The notes: a model not told the origin generated them from the sequence alone. Positions 31,409 through 40,403 are shown, numbered from the stretch's first letter. The stretch: 64,000 nt of DNA from JACDQM01 sp044373315 (GCF_044373315.1 NZ_JBILQK010000005.1:1-64000), one strand, 5' to 3'. Numbers and translations are program-made.

Positions 31409-31805
31409 GCAACTTCTTGCCAAGCAGATGGCAGACGCCGAGCACGGCAGGGCAAGAAAGGAAAACCATCCACATGCTGGAAAGCCTGGCCAGGATGTCG
31501 AACTCCAAGCCGAGGATGACCCAGGCCTGCAGGATCACTGCAAGCAACAGCAGCCCATAGGCCAGGCCTGCGGGCACTCCAGGCAAATGGCGCTGCGGCA
31601 GGAACACGTTGACCGCATTCAGGCCTGGCTTGACTTCCGCAGCCTTGCCAAAAAAACAGAAGAACCCGCCGAACGACGCCCCTGCGAAAAGACTGAACCA
31701 AACCGGGGCGACCGTGGGCGAAGTGGGCGTCGCAAGGCTGTGGACAAGGATTGCCGCATGGACAAAAAACAGAAGACCAGGAAGAAGTGCGTGCAGAACA
31801 GGCAT
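31401..31805 (-). CDS. Small membrane protein, function unknown
   Basis: This 134-residue protein has about four hydrophobic segments: 'LHALLPGLLFFVHAAILVHS', 'VWFSLFAGASFGGFFCFFG', 'LAYGLLLLAVILQAWVILGL' and 'MWMVFLSCPAVLGVCHLLG'. I recognise no family. It converges with the ABC ATPase gene and the two stop codons share a 12-base palindrome. GC content is lower than in the neighbours. The ATG at 31805 is used; a TTG two codons upstream is possible. It could be a regulatory or accessory membrane protein, but there is no evidence for a role. Confidence 0.6.
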   Translation of the reverse strand: MPVLHALLPGLLFFVHAAILVHSLATPTSPTVAPVWFSLFAGASFGGFFCFFGKAAEVKPGLNAVNVFLPQRHLPGVPAGLAYGLLLLAVILQAWVILGLEFDILARLSSMWMVFLSCPAVLGVCHLLGKKLLS

Positions 31806-31955
31806 AGGCAAGACGGTGCAGGTGCTGAGGCTTGAAAGCTCAGCAACAGGAGGTCACCAGCTCATCCAGAAGCGGACTTGCGATACACCCCGAGCCGTTG
31901 TGCTTTCACCTTAGCGAAAACTACTCGCTCGGCAGCCCCCCGCAATGAATGCCGC

Positions 31956-33386
31956 TCAGAACTCGTTTTCTTCGCCCCAGGGCAGCATCAGCGTAAGCAT
32001 CAGCAGCTTGTTGAACTCGGGCGCAAAGTGGTCAATGATGGCCTGCGGCTCGGGCACCAGCGCCTCGGCGGTGATCAGGCCGAACTGCACATTGCCGGCA
32101 TAGGTCAGGATCGAGACACCCACACCGATATCGCCGGATTGCGGCACCCAGAACATCACCCGCTCCACCGTGCTGCCGCAGAACTTAAGCGCCTCGGCCG
32201 GGCCGGGCACATTGGTCATCACCGCGGTGGTCTTCTTGGCGAAGATGCCCAGCATCGCGTGCTGCACCGGCTTGATCAGCAGGCCCGCCACCGACAGCAG
32301 ACCGAAGGCCAACACCGGCTGGAAGCTGCCCTTCAACTCCTGCATGCGCTGGCGCACCGCGTAGAGGCGCTCCACCGGATTGGCAATGCCGATCGGCAGC
32401 ACCAGCGGCACCAGGCCGAAGCGGTTTCCGAGCTGATAGGCCTTCTCCAGCGGTCGCAGATTCACCGGCACCATCACGCGGATTTCCTTGCCGCTGGGGT
32501 TCTCGCCCTGCGCACTGAGGTAGCGGCCGAAGGCACCGGCCACGCAGGACAGCAGCACATCGTTGACCGAGGCGTTCATCGCCTTGCCCACCGCCTTGAC
32601 GGCGTCCAGCGGCAGGCCGTCGTCCCAGGCCACTTTCTTGCGCGTGCCGGGCGGGCCCTTGAGCAGCGTGGGCGAGTCATCTTCCATCAGCGCAAAAGCC
32701 GCCACATCGCTGACGGCCTGGTAGCCCATGCGCGCCATATCGACCGAGCTGTCGAGCGGATGCGGCGGATTCGCCAGCACGTCGACCGACTTGCCCACGC
32801 CGTCGCCCGCCAGGTGGATGGCCTTGATGGTCATGTCGCTGATGGGGCGCAGCAGCACATCGGTCAGCCAGTCCTGATCATCGCGCGGCTGCTGCTTGCG
32901 CCGGGGCGGCGCCTTGCCGCCATCGGTGATGGACAGCATCACGGTGATCAGCGCCACGCCATCGGCGATGCAGTGGTGGATGCGCGCGATCAAGGCGCTC
33001 TGGCCGTTTTCGTAGTCTTCCACCAGCTGAAACTGCCACAGCGGATGCGCGGCGTCCAGCGGCGTGGCGGCCAGTTCGGCCACGCGCTGCTGCAGTGCTG
33101 CCTGGCGCGACTGCCCGCGCCGCGGCAGCAGGATCTCTTGCAGCACATGGCGGTTGATGTCGAAGTCTTCGTCCTCTTCCCAGGCCGCGCCCAGCGCGTC
33201 CTGCACCACGCGCTGGCGAAAACGCGCGTACTGCAGCAGCCGGGCCTCCACCCGCTCGCGCAGCGCCGCCACCGTGATGCCCGGACGGATGAACCACACC
33301 CCGACGATCATCATCAGATTCGCCTCGGTATCCATCCGAAGCCAGGCGGTATCCACCCGCGACATGCGTTCCTGTGCTGAGGCCAA
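31956..33386 (-). CDS. Wax ester synthase/diacylglycerol acyltransferase (WS/DGAT)
   Basis: This 476-residue protein matches bacterial WS/DGAT enzymes in length and motifs. The catalytic HHxxxDG is 'HHCIADG' at residues 137-143, preceded by 'HPLWQFQLVEDYENGQSAL'. 'NDVLLSCVAGAFGRYL' and 'MTNVPGPAEALKFCG' are typical of the C-terminal domain. It joins an acyl-CoA to a fatty alcohol or diacylglycerol to make storage wax or triacylglycerol. It is divergent from an acyl-CoA-binding protein gene 124 bases away, which suggests a shared lipid-storage function. An internal start at MSRVDTAW is possible. Confidence 0.93.
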   Translation of the reverse strand: MASAQERMSRVDTAWLRMDTEANLMMIVGVWFIRPGITVAALRERVEARLLQYARFRQRVVQDALGAAWEEDEDFDINRHVLQEILLPRRGQSRQAALQQRVAELAATPLDAAHPLWQFQLVEDYENGQSALIARIHHCIADGVALITVMLSITDGGKAPPRRKQQPRDDQDWLTDVLLRPISDMTIKAIHLAGDGVGKSVDVLANPPHPLDSSVDMARMGYQAVSDVAAFALMEDDSPTLLKGPPGTRKKVAWDDGLPLDAVKAVGKAMNASVNDVLLSCVAGAFGRYLSAQGENPSGKEIRVMVPVNLRPLEKAYQLGNRFGLVPLVLPIGIANPVERLYAVRQRMQELKGSFQPVLAFGLLSVAGLLIKPVQHAMLGIFAKKTTAVMTNVPGPAEALKFCGSTVERVMFWVPQSGDIGVGVSILTYAGNVQFGLITAEALVPEPQAIIDHFAPEFNKLLMLTLMLPWGEENEF

Positions 33387-33510
33387 GGCAGTCTCCTGTT
33401 GTGTCGTTCTGTCGTTCTAGAGTGACCAATCCACACGATGCTGGGTAACATCGTCGCCGTCCATCCCGATTGTCACCAAGTCGGGTTCCACCCATCACCC
33501 AGGAGACATG

Positions 33511-33762
33511 ATGAGCCTCAAGGAAAAGTTTGAAGCGGCCATGGCCGAGTCCAAGAACCTGCCCGAGCGTCCGGACAATATGACGCTGCTGAAGATCTAC
33601 GCGCTCTTCAAGCAAGGCAGCAGCGGCGATGTGGAAGGTTCGCGCCCCGGCTTCACCGACATGGTCGGCCGCGCCAAGTACGACGCATGGGCAGCCCTCA
33701 AGGGCACCAGCGCCGACGACGCGATGCAGCAGTACATCGACCTGATCGAATCGCTGAAGTAA
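33511..33762 (+). CDS. Acyl-CoA-binding protein
   Basis: This 83-residue protein is a complete ACBP domain: 'LKEKFEAAMAESKNLPERP', 'LKIYALFKQGSSGDVEGSRP' and 'GRAKYDAWAALKGTSADDAM', including the ligand-contacting Tyr, Lys and Trp-containing helix. It binds long-chain acyl-CoA in the cytoplasm and buffers or delivers it. It is divergent from WS/DGAT, a user of acyl-CoA. AGGAG lies five bases before the second ATG (33511), so I prefer that to the first ATG at 33508. Confidence 0.93.
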   Translation: MSLKEKFEAAMAESKNLPERPDNMTLLKIYALFKQGSSGDVEGSRPGFTDMVGRAKYDAWAALKGTSADDAMQQYIDLIESLK

Positions 33763-33785
33763 GCCCACCCGGCGCAAGAAGTTGG

Positions 33786-33808
33786 AACGGCGGCCCATGG
33801 CCGCCGTT
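33786..33808. terminator. Bidirectional hairpin between convergent genes
   Basis: AACGGCGGCC-cat-GGCCGCCGTT is a perfect ten-pair stem with a three-base loop, midway between the ends of the ACBP gene (+) and the PHA granule gene (-). The flanking T-rich tracts are weak (GTCGTT on one side, TTCCAACTTCTT on the other), so termination strength is uncertain. Confidence 0.6.
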
Positions 33809-33829
33809 GTCGTTCAGGCGTCGGCCGAT

Positions 33830-34177
33830 TCAGGCCTTCTTCTTGCTGCCGCTCTTCGCTGCGGCGGCCTTCTTCTTGGCCGGCTTGGCATCGCTGAGCA
33901 AGCTGTCCAGCTCCTTCTGCACCTCGGCTTCGATGCTGCTGCGGAAAGCGCCCAGCAGCAGGCCCAGCTTGGCATTGAGCTCGAAGTGTTCGGCAGTGAC
34001 GATCAGCTCGCCCTTGACGCCGGAGCGGGTGAAGGTGACGGTGTCGCTGGTCTCGCCTTCCAGCACCGTGCATTCCATGTCGAACTTCTGCTCGACCTGC
34101 TCGGCCCAGTCCCAGGCGATCTCGCGAGCGCGCTCCAGGCCCAGGCTGTGTTCGCGGTGGATATGAATGTCGGCCAT
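33830..34177 (-). CDS. Polyhydroxyalkanoate system family protein
   Basis: This 115-residue protein matches the PHA_gran_rgn family: 'DIHIHREHSLGLERAREIAW', 'MECTVLEGETSDTVTFTRSG', 'GELIVTAEHFELNAKLGLLL', then a Lys/Ala-rich tail (KPAKKKAAAAKSGSKKKA). The family is found near or together with PHA storage genes and is thought to act at granules. The basic tail could bind DNA or granule surfaces. No PHA synthase is in the window. It converges with the ACBP gene. Confidence 0.85.
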   Translation of the reverse strand: MADIHIHREHSLGLERAREIAWDWAEQVEQKFDMECTVLEGETSDTVTFTRSGVKGELIVTAEHFELNAKLGLLLGAFRSSIEAEVQKELDSLLSDAKPAKKKAAAAKSGSKKKA

Positions 34178-34189
34178 GGTCCGGGGCTC

Positions 34190-35263
34190 CTAAGGTTGCG
34201 GCTCTGTCTTGCTGACATCATCGCCGAGTTCGCGGCGGCGCTGCTCGGGCGGCAGCGCGGCGAGGCGGCGCACCTCGGCATGGAAACGGCCCCAGTCGCG
34301 TTGCTGACGCTCGAACAAGGCCACAAAGCCGGGGGTCAGGTCTGAATAGGCGGCCTGGATGGCCAGGCTGGCATTGCTGGCGCCAGCCATCCACGTGTCA
34401 TAGCGCTTGTCACCGCCCCAGGGGCCGTCACGCAGCTCGGCATGCTCGGCGCGCAGGGCGGCCAGCAACTCGGCCTTGCGCTCGCGCTGGGCTTCAGGGG
34501 CCAGGCGGCTGCGGTAGAGCGCATCCAGCTGCTGGCGGTAACGCGCGGTCAGCGCCTGGAACTCGGCACGGCGCTGCTGGCGCAAGGCGTGGGCTGCGGC
34601 GTCGACAGGCCCTTGCGCACCGCGCTGCGCCAGCCAGGCCTGCAGGCCGAGCTGCTCGACCGCACTGGCATAGCTCTCGTTGAAGGCGGTGTCGTCAGCC
34701 ACATACAGGACCTGGTGCGCCAGCTCGTGGAAGATCAGGCCGGCCAGCTCAGGCTCGGGGTAGCGAATGAAGGTGCTCAGCAGCGGATCGCCGCCCAGCC
34801 AGTTGGTCCAGCCCAAGGTTGAATAGGCCGGCACGCCGTACACCCAGACATCCCAGCCCTGGCCGCGCAGCTCGGCCGCCAGCGCCTCGGCCTGCTCGCG
34901 GGCAAAGAAGCCGCGGTAGCCGGCACAGCCCATCAGCGGATAGCACCAGGTTTTGAGTTGCAGGCTCAGCTGCGGAGCGGCCACCACATTCCAGACCACG
35001 GCCGGCCGCTGCAGATCGGCATAGCGGCGGTAGCTGGCGTTGTCCGGCAGCGCCAGCTCGCGCACCGCAAACTCGCGCATCTGCTGGCTGAGCGCCAAGC
35101 GCTCACGCAGCGCCGGCGCCAGATCGGGCTGGGCCAGCCACTCGTCCACCGGCTTGGCCTTGGCCAGCAATTCCAGATGGCCGCCCACCGCCTGCCCCAG
35201 ATAGCCGACCTGGGCGCAGCCGCTCAGCAGCGCCAGGCTCAAGGCCGCCAGCCAGTGCCTCAT
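34190..35263 (-). CDS. Lipoprotein zinc aminopeptidase-like protein (PF10023 type)
   Basis: This 357-residue protein starts MRHWLAALSLALLSGCAQ, a lipobox signal with Cys as first mature residue. The metal-binding motif is 'GLIFHELAHQVLYVADDT' with 'FNESYASAVEQLG' supplying the third ligand. 'VYGVPAYSTLGWTNWLGGDP' and 'KRYDTWMAGASNASLA' are characteristic of this family of putative aminopeptidases. It would act in the periplasm attached to a membrane. The start overlaps the oxidoreductase stop (ATGA). Confidence 0.85.
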   Translation of the reverse strand: MRHWLAALSLALLSGCAQVGYLGQAVGGHLELLAKAKPVDEWLAQPDLAPALRERLALSQQMREFAVRELALPDNASYRRYADLQRPAVVWNVVAAPQLSLQLKTWCYPLMGCAGYRGFFAREQAEALAAELRGQGWDVWVYGVPAYSTLGWTNWLGGDPLLSTFIRYPEPELAGLIFHELAHQVLYVADDTAFNESYASAVEQLGLQAWLAQRGAQGPVDAAAHALRQQRRAEFQALTARYRQQLDALYRSRLAPEAQRERKAELLAALRAEHAELRDGPWGGDKRYDTWMAGASNASLAIQAAYSDLTPGFVALFERQQRDWGRFHAEVRRLAALPPEQRRRELGDDVSKTEPQP

Positions 35264-37293
35264 GCGGCGGCTTCGACCTCGACCAGGCAGTCGTAGAAGC
35301 AAGGCGCCTCGCCCAGATCGGTCAGGCGCTGGTGCGTCACTTCATTGACATTGCTGCCGCGCGGCCCCAGCTTGCGCCACCACACACCCAGACCGTTGAC
35401 CACGCCGGGCCGCGCGCGGGCGCTGATGCTCGCCTTGCAGTGATAGCTGCCGCGCTCATTGAACACGCGCACCAGGCCGCCATCGGCCAGGCCGCGCGCG
35501 GCGGCGTCGTCGGCATGGATCTCCAGCAGCGGCTCGCCCTCGATATCGCGCAGGCTCTTCACATTGACGAAGCTGCTATTGAGGAAGTTGCGCGCCGGCG
35601 GCGAGATCATCGCCAGCGGAAAGCGCGCTGCCAGTGCCGGCGTGGACTGCTGGCTTTCGTAGTTGGGCAGATAGTCGGCACCACAGGCCTGGGCTCGGCC
35701 GTTCGGCGTGGCGAAGCCACCGTCGGCAAAAGGCGCCTCGGCGATGGGCAGGCTCTGCCAGCCCTGCTCGGCCAGCGCGTCGAAATCGATCGCGGCAGTG
35801 AAGGCCTGACGCGCCAGCTGATCGTCCGTCTCGGCAAAGCAGGCATCGTCGAAGCCCATCGCGGTGGCCAGCTCGCGGAAGATCTGCGTGTTGGGCTTGG
35901 CCTCGCCCAGCGGCGCCACCGCCGGGTGGTTGATCAGAACATCGGTGTGGCCGTAGCTGGTGTGCACATCCAGATGCTCCAGCTGGGTGGTGGCCGGCAG
36001 CACATAGTCCGCCAGGTCGGCGGTGTCGGTCATGAAATGTTCCAGCACCACGGTGAACAGATCGCTGCGCTGGAAGCCCTTGACCACCTTGGGCGACTCG
36101 GGCGCCACCGCCACCGGGTTGCTGTTGTAGACGATCAGCGCCTCGATCTTGGGCGCCAGCGTCTCGTCCAGCAGCGCGTCGCCGATGCTGCTCATGTTCA
36201 CCATGCGCGGCTGGCGCCCGGCCAGCAGATCGGGGCGCTCCAGCTGCGGATTCTTGAAGGGTGCGAACCAGCCCGAGCTGGACAGCAGCAGGCCGCCGGC
36301 ACGCGAGCGCCAGGCGCCCGTCAGGCAGGGCAGCAGCGCCACCAGGCGCACCGCATTGCCGCCACCACGCACGCGCTGCATGCCATAGTTCAGGCGGATC
36401 GCGGCCGGCTTGGCTTGCGCATAGTCGCGCGCCAGGCCGCGCACCTCATCGGCGCTGATGCCGCAGACGGCAGCGGTCTTCTCGGGCGTCCAGGCCTGGG
36501 CGCGGGCCTTCAGCTCCTCGAAGCCGTCGACATGGCGGGCGATGTAGTCATGGTCCAGCCAGTCATGGGTGATCAGCTCGTGTATCAGGCCCAGCGCCAG
36601 CGCACCGTCGGTGCCGGGCAGCAGCGCGATGTGCTGGTGGCATTTGTCGGCCGTCTCGGTCTTGCGCGGATCAATGCAGATCAGCTTGGCGCCATTGCGT
36701 TTGGCCTGGTTGGCATAGGTCCAGAAGTGCAGGTTTGAGGCGATGGAGTTGCTGCCCCAGATCAGGATCAGCTGGCTCTCGGCAAAGAAAGGCAGGTGCA
36801 TGCCCAGCTTGTGGCCATAGGTGGCGCTGAGCGCAGCTGCACCGGCCGAGGCGCATATGGTGCGGTCCAGCCGCGCCGCGCCCAGCTTGTTGAAGAAGCG
36901 CCCGGCCATCGCCTCGCCCTGCAGCAGGCCCATGGTGCCGGCATAGCTGTAGGGCTGGATGGCCTGTGGATCGCGCGCGGCAATCGTCTTGAGTCGCGAG
37001 GCGATGTCGGCCAAGGCCTCGGCCCAGCTCACCGGCTCAAAGCGCGGCGGCTCGGTCTTGGCACTGACGCGCTTCATCGGCTGCAGCACGCGCTCGGGGT
37101 GGTAGGTGCGCTCGGGGTAGCGCGAGACCTTGGTGCACAGCGCGCCATGGGTGCTGGGATGGTCGGGCTGGCCCTGCACCTTGATGACGCGGCCACCCTC
37201 CACCGTGATGCGCAGCGCGCAGGTATCGGGGCAGTCGTGCGGGCAGGCGCCCTTGACGAGGGTGGTGGTGGTCAGGGCAGTACTTTCACTCAT
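35260..37293 (-). CDS. Molybdopterin-dependent oxidoreductase (DMSO reductase family)
   Basis: This 677-residue protein begins with an iron-sulfur motif 'CPHDCPDTCALRI' and a fourth Cys in 'HGALCTKVSRYPER'. The molybdopterin domain follows ('WAEALADIASRLKTIA', 'YSYAGTMGLLQGEAM', 'ILIWGSNSIASNLHFW', 'LICIDPRKTETADKCHQHIA', 'NYGMQRVRGGGNAVRL'). The C-terminal dinucleotide-binding domain has 'ISPPARNFLNSSFVN' and 'LEIHADDAAARGLADG'. There is no TAT signal, so it is cytoplasmic. It has neither a small subunit nor an electron-transfer partner next to it. The substrate is unknown. The ATG at 37293 is used; an ATG slightly upstream would add about six residues. Confidence 0.92.
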   Translation of the reverse strand: MSESTALTTTTLVKGACPHDCPDTCALRITVEGGRVIKVQGQPDHPSTHGALCTKVSRYPERTYHPERVLQPMKRVSAKTEPPRFEPVSWAEALADIASRLKTIAARDPQAIQPYSYAGTMGLLQGEAMAGRFFNKLGAARLDRTICASAGAAALSATYGHKLGMHLPFFAESQLILIWGSNSIASNLHFWTYANQAKRNGAKLICIDPRKTETADKCHQHIALLPGTDGALALGLIHELITHDWLDHDYIARHVDGFEELKARAQAWTPEKTAAVCGISADEVRGLARDYAQAKPAAIRLNYGMQRVRGGGNAVRLVALLPCLTGAWRSRAGGLLLSSSGWFAPFKNPQLERPDLLAGRQPRMVNMSSIGDALLDETLAPKIEALIVYNSNPVAVAPESPKVVKGFQRSDLFTVVLEHFMTDTADLADYVLPATTQLEHLDVHTSYGHTDVLINHPAVAPLGEAKPNTQIFRELATAMGFDDACFAETDDQLARQAFTAAIDFDALAEQGWQSLPIAEAPFADGGFATPNGRAQACGADYLPNYESQQSTPALAARFPLAMISPPARNFLNSSFVNVKSLRDIEGEPLLEIHADDAAARGLADGGLVRVFNERGSYHCKASISARARPGVVNGLGVWWRKLGPRGSNVNEVTHQRLTDLGEAPCFYDCLVEVEAAA

Positions 37294-37418
37294 GGGCGAA
37301 CTATTGCACATCGCCCAGTCGTGAGACCTTGGTGATGCCATGCCAAACCCCGCCGAGTAAACTGGTCCGACACCCTGCAGGGCGGCCTGACGGCCGCCTT
37401 AAAACGGAGCCCCTGCCC

Positions 37419-38615
37419 ATGAAGCTGATCGATTCCATCCTGGCCGATGCCGCGAGCATCGCCACCCTGCGACGCGACATCCACGCCCACCCGGAACTCT
37501 GCTTCCAGGAAGAGCGCACCTCGGACCTGATCGCAAAGGCCCTGGCCGACTGGGGCATCCCGGTGCACCGCGGCCTGGGCAAGACAGGAGTGGTGGGCAT
37601 CGTCAAGAACGGTACGTCCGACCGCGCGGTGGGACTGCGCGCCGACATCGACGCGCTGCCGATGACCGAGCACAACCACTTCGCCCACGCCAGCACCTAC
37701 CCCGGCAAGATGCACGCCTGCGGCCATGACGGCCACACCGCGATGCTGCTGGCCGCAGCCAAGCACCTGGCCAAGCACCGCAATTTCGACGGCACCGTCT
37801 ATCTGGTGTTCCAGCCGGCCGAAGAAGGCGGCGGCGGTGCGCGCGAGATGATCAAGGACGGGCTGTTCAAGCTCTTCCCGATGGAGGCGATGTTCGGCGC
37901 CCACAACTGGCCCGGCATGGCGGCCGGGCAGTTCGCACTGAAGAACGGGCCGGTGTTCGCGTCCAGCAATGAATTCAAGATCACTGTGCGCGGCAAGGGC
38001 GGCCATGCAGCGCTGCCGCACGTCGGCGTGGACCCGGTGCCGGTGGCCTGCCAGATGGTGCAGGGCTTCCAGACCATCATCACGCGCAACAAGCGCCCGA
38101 TCGACGCCGGCGTGATCTCGGTGACGATGATCCATGCCGGTGAGGCCACCAATGTGATCCCCGACGACTGCGTGCTCGAAGGCACGGTGCGCACCTTCAC
38201 GCTGGAGGTGCTGGATCTGATCGAGCGCCGCATGCAGGCGGTGGCCGAATCGATCGGCGCGGCCTTCGACTGCACGGTTGAATTCAGCTTCAGCCGCAAC
38301 TACCCGCCCACCATCAACCACCCCAAGGAAACCGAGTTCGTGCGCAGCGTGCTGACCGATATGGTGGGCAGCGACAACGTGCAGGAGTTCGAACCCACGA
38401 TGGGCGCCGAAGACTTCAGCTACTTCCTGCAGGAGAAGCCCGGCTGCTACTTCCTGATCGGCAATGGCGACGGCAGCCACCGCGTCGGCGGCCATGGCCT
38501 CGGCCCCTGCATGCTCCACAACCCCAGCTACGACTTCAACGACGAGCTGATCCCGCTGGGCGGCTCGATGTGGGTGAAGATGGCTGAGCAGTGGCTGAAC
38601 AGCCCGCGCCCCTGA
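37419..38615 (+). CDS. M20-family amidohydrolase (hippurate hydrolase/aminoacylase type)
   Basis: This 398-residue protein has the M20D metal sites: 'DIHAHPELCFQEERT', 'GLRADIDALPM', 'MHACGHDGHTAMLL', 'VFQPAEEGGGGAREM' and 'GAHNWPGM'. The dimerisation domain contains 'VRGKGGHAALPHVGVDP', and the last metal His lies near 'GPCMLHNPSYDFND'. It hydrolyses the amide of an N-acyl amino acid or a similar substrate in the cytoplasm. A GC hairpin (37381-37398, GGCGGC-ctgac-GGCCGCC with flanks) lies in the leader. The next gene starts one base after its stop. Confidence 0.93.
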   Translation: MKLIDSILADAASIATLRRDIHAHPELCFQEERTSDLIAKALADWGIPVHRGLGKTGVVGIVKNGTSDRAVGLRADIDALPMTEHNHFAHASTYPGKMHACGHDGHTAMLLAAAKHLAKHRNFDGTVYLVFQPAEEGGGGAREMIKDGLFKLFPMEAMFGAHNWPGMAAGQFALKNGPVFASSNEFKITVRGKGGHAALPHVGVDPVPVACQMVQGFQTIITRNKRPIDAGVISVTMIHAGEATNVIPDDCVLEGTVRTFTLEVLDLIERRMQAVAESIGAAFDCTVEFSFSRNYPPTINHPKETEFVRSVLTDMVGSDNVQEFEPTMGAEDFSYFLQEKPGCYFLIGNGDGSHRVGGHGLGPCMLHNPSYDFNDELIPLGGSMWVKMAEQWLNSPRP

Positions 38616-38616
38616 G

Positions 38617-39717
38617 ATGAGCGCCGCCCTGCACTTCTCGCAAAGCTACGCCGAGGCACGCGAGAAGTTTCTCGCCGCCGTCGAAGCGGCCGGCCTGGAC
38701 AATGAGCCGCACTGGCATCCGCTCTTGGGCCGCGACGGCGAGCGCTTGGCGATGGATGTGGTGCGCCAGGGTGCAGCGCCGGGTGCGGCCAGCAAGCTGC
38801 TGATCCTCAGCAGCGCCTGCCATGGCGTGGAAGGCTATTGCGGCTCCGGCGTGCAGATCGCGCTGCTGCGCGACCCGAGCTGGCATGCCGCGGTGAAGGC
38901 CGCTGGCGTGGCCGTGCTCTACATCCATGCGCTCAATCCGCATGGCTTTTCGTTCTGGCGCCGCGTCACGCAGGAAGGCGTGGACCTGAACCGCAACTTC
39001 CTGGACTTCCAGCACCACCAGGCCCTGCCCGCCAACCCCGGCTACGACGAGATCGCCGCCGCAGTGGTGCCTGCGCACTGGCCACCCAGCGCGGCTGACG
39101 AGGCCGTGCTGAAGGATTACGCCGCCCGCCACGGCGAGCGCGGCCTGCAGGCCGCGATGAGCGGCGGGCAGTACGCCCATGAACAGGGCCTTTTCTACGG
39201 CGGCCGCGCGCCAACCTGGAGCAATGTGACGCTGCGCCATGTGCTCGAAGAGCAAGGCCGCGGCGCCCAGGACATCGCTTGGATCGATCTGCACACCGGC
39301 CTGGGGCCTAGCGGTTTGGGTGAGCTGATCTGGGCCGGTCGCGACGACGCGGTGGCGATTGCTCGCGCGCGCCAGTGGTGGGGCCAGAAGGTGACCTCGA
39401 TCTACGACGGCAGCTCCACCTCGGCCCTACTGCAAGGCCTGATGTGGGGCGCCATCTTCGACGCCTGCCCCGAGGCGCGCTACACCGGCGTCGCGCTGGA
39501 ATACGGCACGGTGCCCTGGAGCGAGGTCACCCAGTCGCTGCGCGGCGACCACTGGCTGGAAGCCCATCCCGAGGCGCCGGCTGAGCTGGCCGCGCAGATC
39601 AAGCAACGCATCCGCGATGCCTTCTATGTCGACACCGACGAATGGAAGCAACGCATCGTCGAGCAGGCGCAGGAAACCGCGCGCGAGGCCTTGCGGGGGC
39701 TGGGAAGCCCGGCGTGA
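38617..39717 (+). CDS. DUF2817 zinc carboxypeptidase-like (M14) protein
   Basis: This 366-residue protein matches the DUF2817 family of M14-type peptidases. The metal motif His-x-x-Glu is in 'SSACHGVEGYCGSGVQ', 'LNPHGFSFWRRVTQEGVDLN' and 'RNFLDF' contain the substrate-binding Asn-Arg, and 'WIDLHTGLGPSGLGELI' carries the third metal His. The catalytic Glu is probably in 'GVALEYGTVPW'. It sits in an operon after an M20 hydrolase, so both may break down an N-blocked peptide or amino acid. Confidence 0.88.
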   Translation: MSAALHFSQSYAEAREKFLAAVEAAGLDNEPHWHPLLGRDGERLAMDVVRQGAAPGAASKLLILSSACHGVEGYCGSGVQIALLRDPSWHAAVKAAGVAVLYIHALNPHGFSFWRRVTQEGVDLNRNFLDFQHHQALPANPGYDEIAAAVVPAHWPPSAADEAVLKDYAARHGERGLQAAMSGGQYAHEQGLFYGGRAPTWSNVTLRHVLEEQGRGAQDIAWIDLHTGLGPSGLGELIWAGRDDAVAIARARQWWGQKVTSIYDGSSTSALLQGLMWGAIFDACPEARYTGVALEYGTVPWSEVTQSLRGDHWLEAHPEAPAELAAQIKQRIRDAFYVDTDEWKQRIVEQAQETAREALRGLGSPA

Positions 39718-40403
39718 GCAGCAGCCAGCCGCAGGCTGCTGCCCTGCTGCCGCTGCTCTACAGCTACCGGCGCTGCCCCTATGCGATGCGGGCTCGCATG
39801 GCCCTGCTGCAAGCCGGCTGCGCCTTCCGCGTGCATGAGATCGTGCTGCGCGACAAACCGGCGGAAATGCTGGCCTTGTCGCCCAAAGGCACGGTGCCCG
39901 TGCTGCAACTGCCCGATGGCCAGGTGCTGGAGCAGAGCTGGGACATCATGGCCTGGGCGTTGGCGCCCGATGCGGATGGCACGGGCTGGTGGGTGCGCGC
40001 GCAGACAGCCGCCAATCTCGATCTGCTGGCGCGCAATGACGGCGCCTTCAAGCAGCAGCTAGACCGCTACAAATACCCCGAGCGCCATGCCGCGCAAGGC
40101 ATCACGCAGGAAGACGCCCGCGCGCAGGCGGTGGCGATCCTGCTGCAGCCACTGGAACAGCGCTTGAGCGCCCAGCCCTATCTGGGCGGCACGACGCCCT
40201 GCGCCACCGATCTGGCGGTCTTTCCCTTCGTGCGGCAGTTCGCGGCGGTGCAGCCGGACTGGTTTGCAGAACAGCCGTGGCCCGCGCTGCAGGCCTGGCT
40301 GAATGGCTGGCTGGAGAGCGCGCTGTTTGAGGCTTGCATGGTGAAGCTCCCGACGCAGACGGAGTCGATGTTTCCAGCACGCCCTGCCGCTGTCACGGGC
40401 TGA
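39714..40403 (+). CDS. Glutathione S-transferase-like protein
   Basis: This 229-residue protein starts at a GTG overlapping the DUF2817 stop (GTGA). The thioredoxin-like N-domain reads 'LLYSYRRCPYAMRARMALL', with Cys-Pro-Tyr in the active-site position, and 'SPKGTVPVLQLPDGQVLEQS'. The helical C-domain includes 'LEQRLSAQPYLGG' and 'DLAVFPFVRQFAAV'. It resembles glutaredoxin-like or YliJ-type GSTs. It is the last gene of the M20-DUF2817 operon. Its substrate is unknown. Confidence 0.88.
   Translation: MSSSQPQAAALLPLLYSYRRCPYAMRARMALLQAGCAFRVHEIVLRDKPAEMLALSPKGTVPVLQLPDGQVLEQSWDIMAWALAPDADGTGWWVRAQTAANLDLLARNDGAFKQQLDRYKYPERHAAQGITQEDARAQAVAILLQPLEQRLSAQPYLGGTTPCATDLAVFPFVRQFAAVQPDWFAEQPWPALQAWLNGWLESALFEACMVKLPTQTESMFPARPAAVTG

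Noticed and set aside
33878..33900. Lys/Ala-rich tail of the PHA-system protein as a histone H1-like gene fragment
   Set aside because: The tail is in frame with a complete PHA-system domain, and such tails are normal in the family.
37381..37398. GC hairpin before the M20 gene as a terminator
   Set aside because: The stem is good but is followed by TTAAAA, not a T run, and it lies between divergent genes where a terminator has no purpose.
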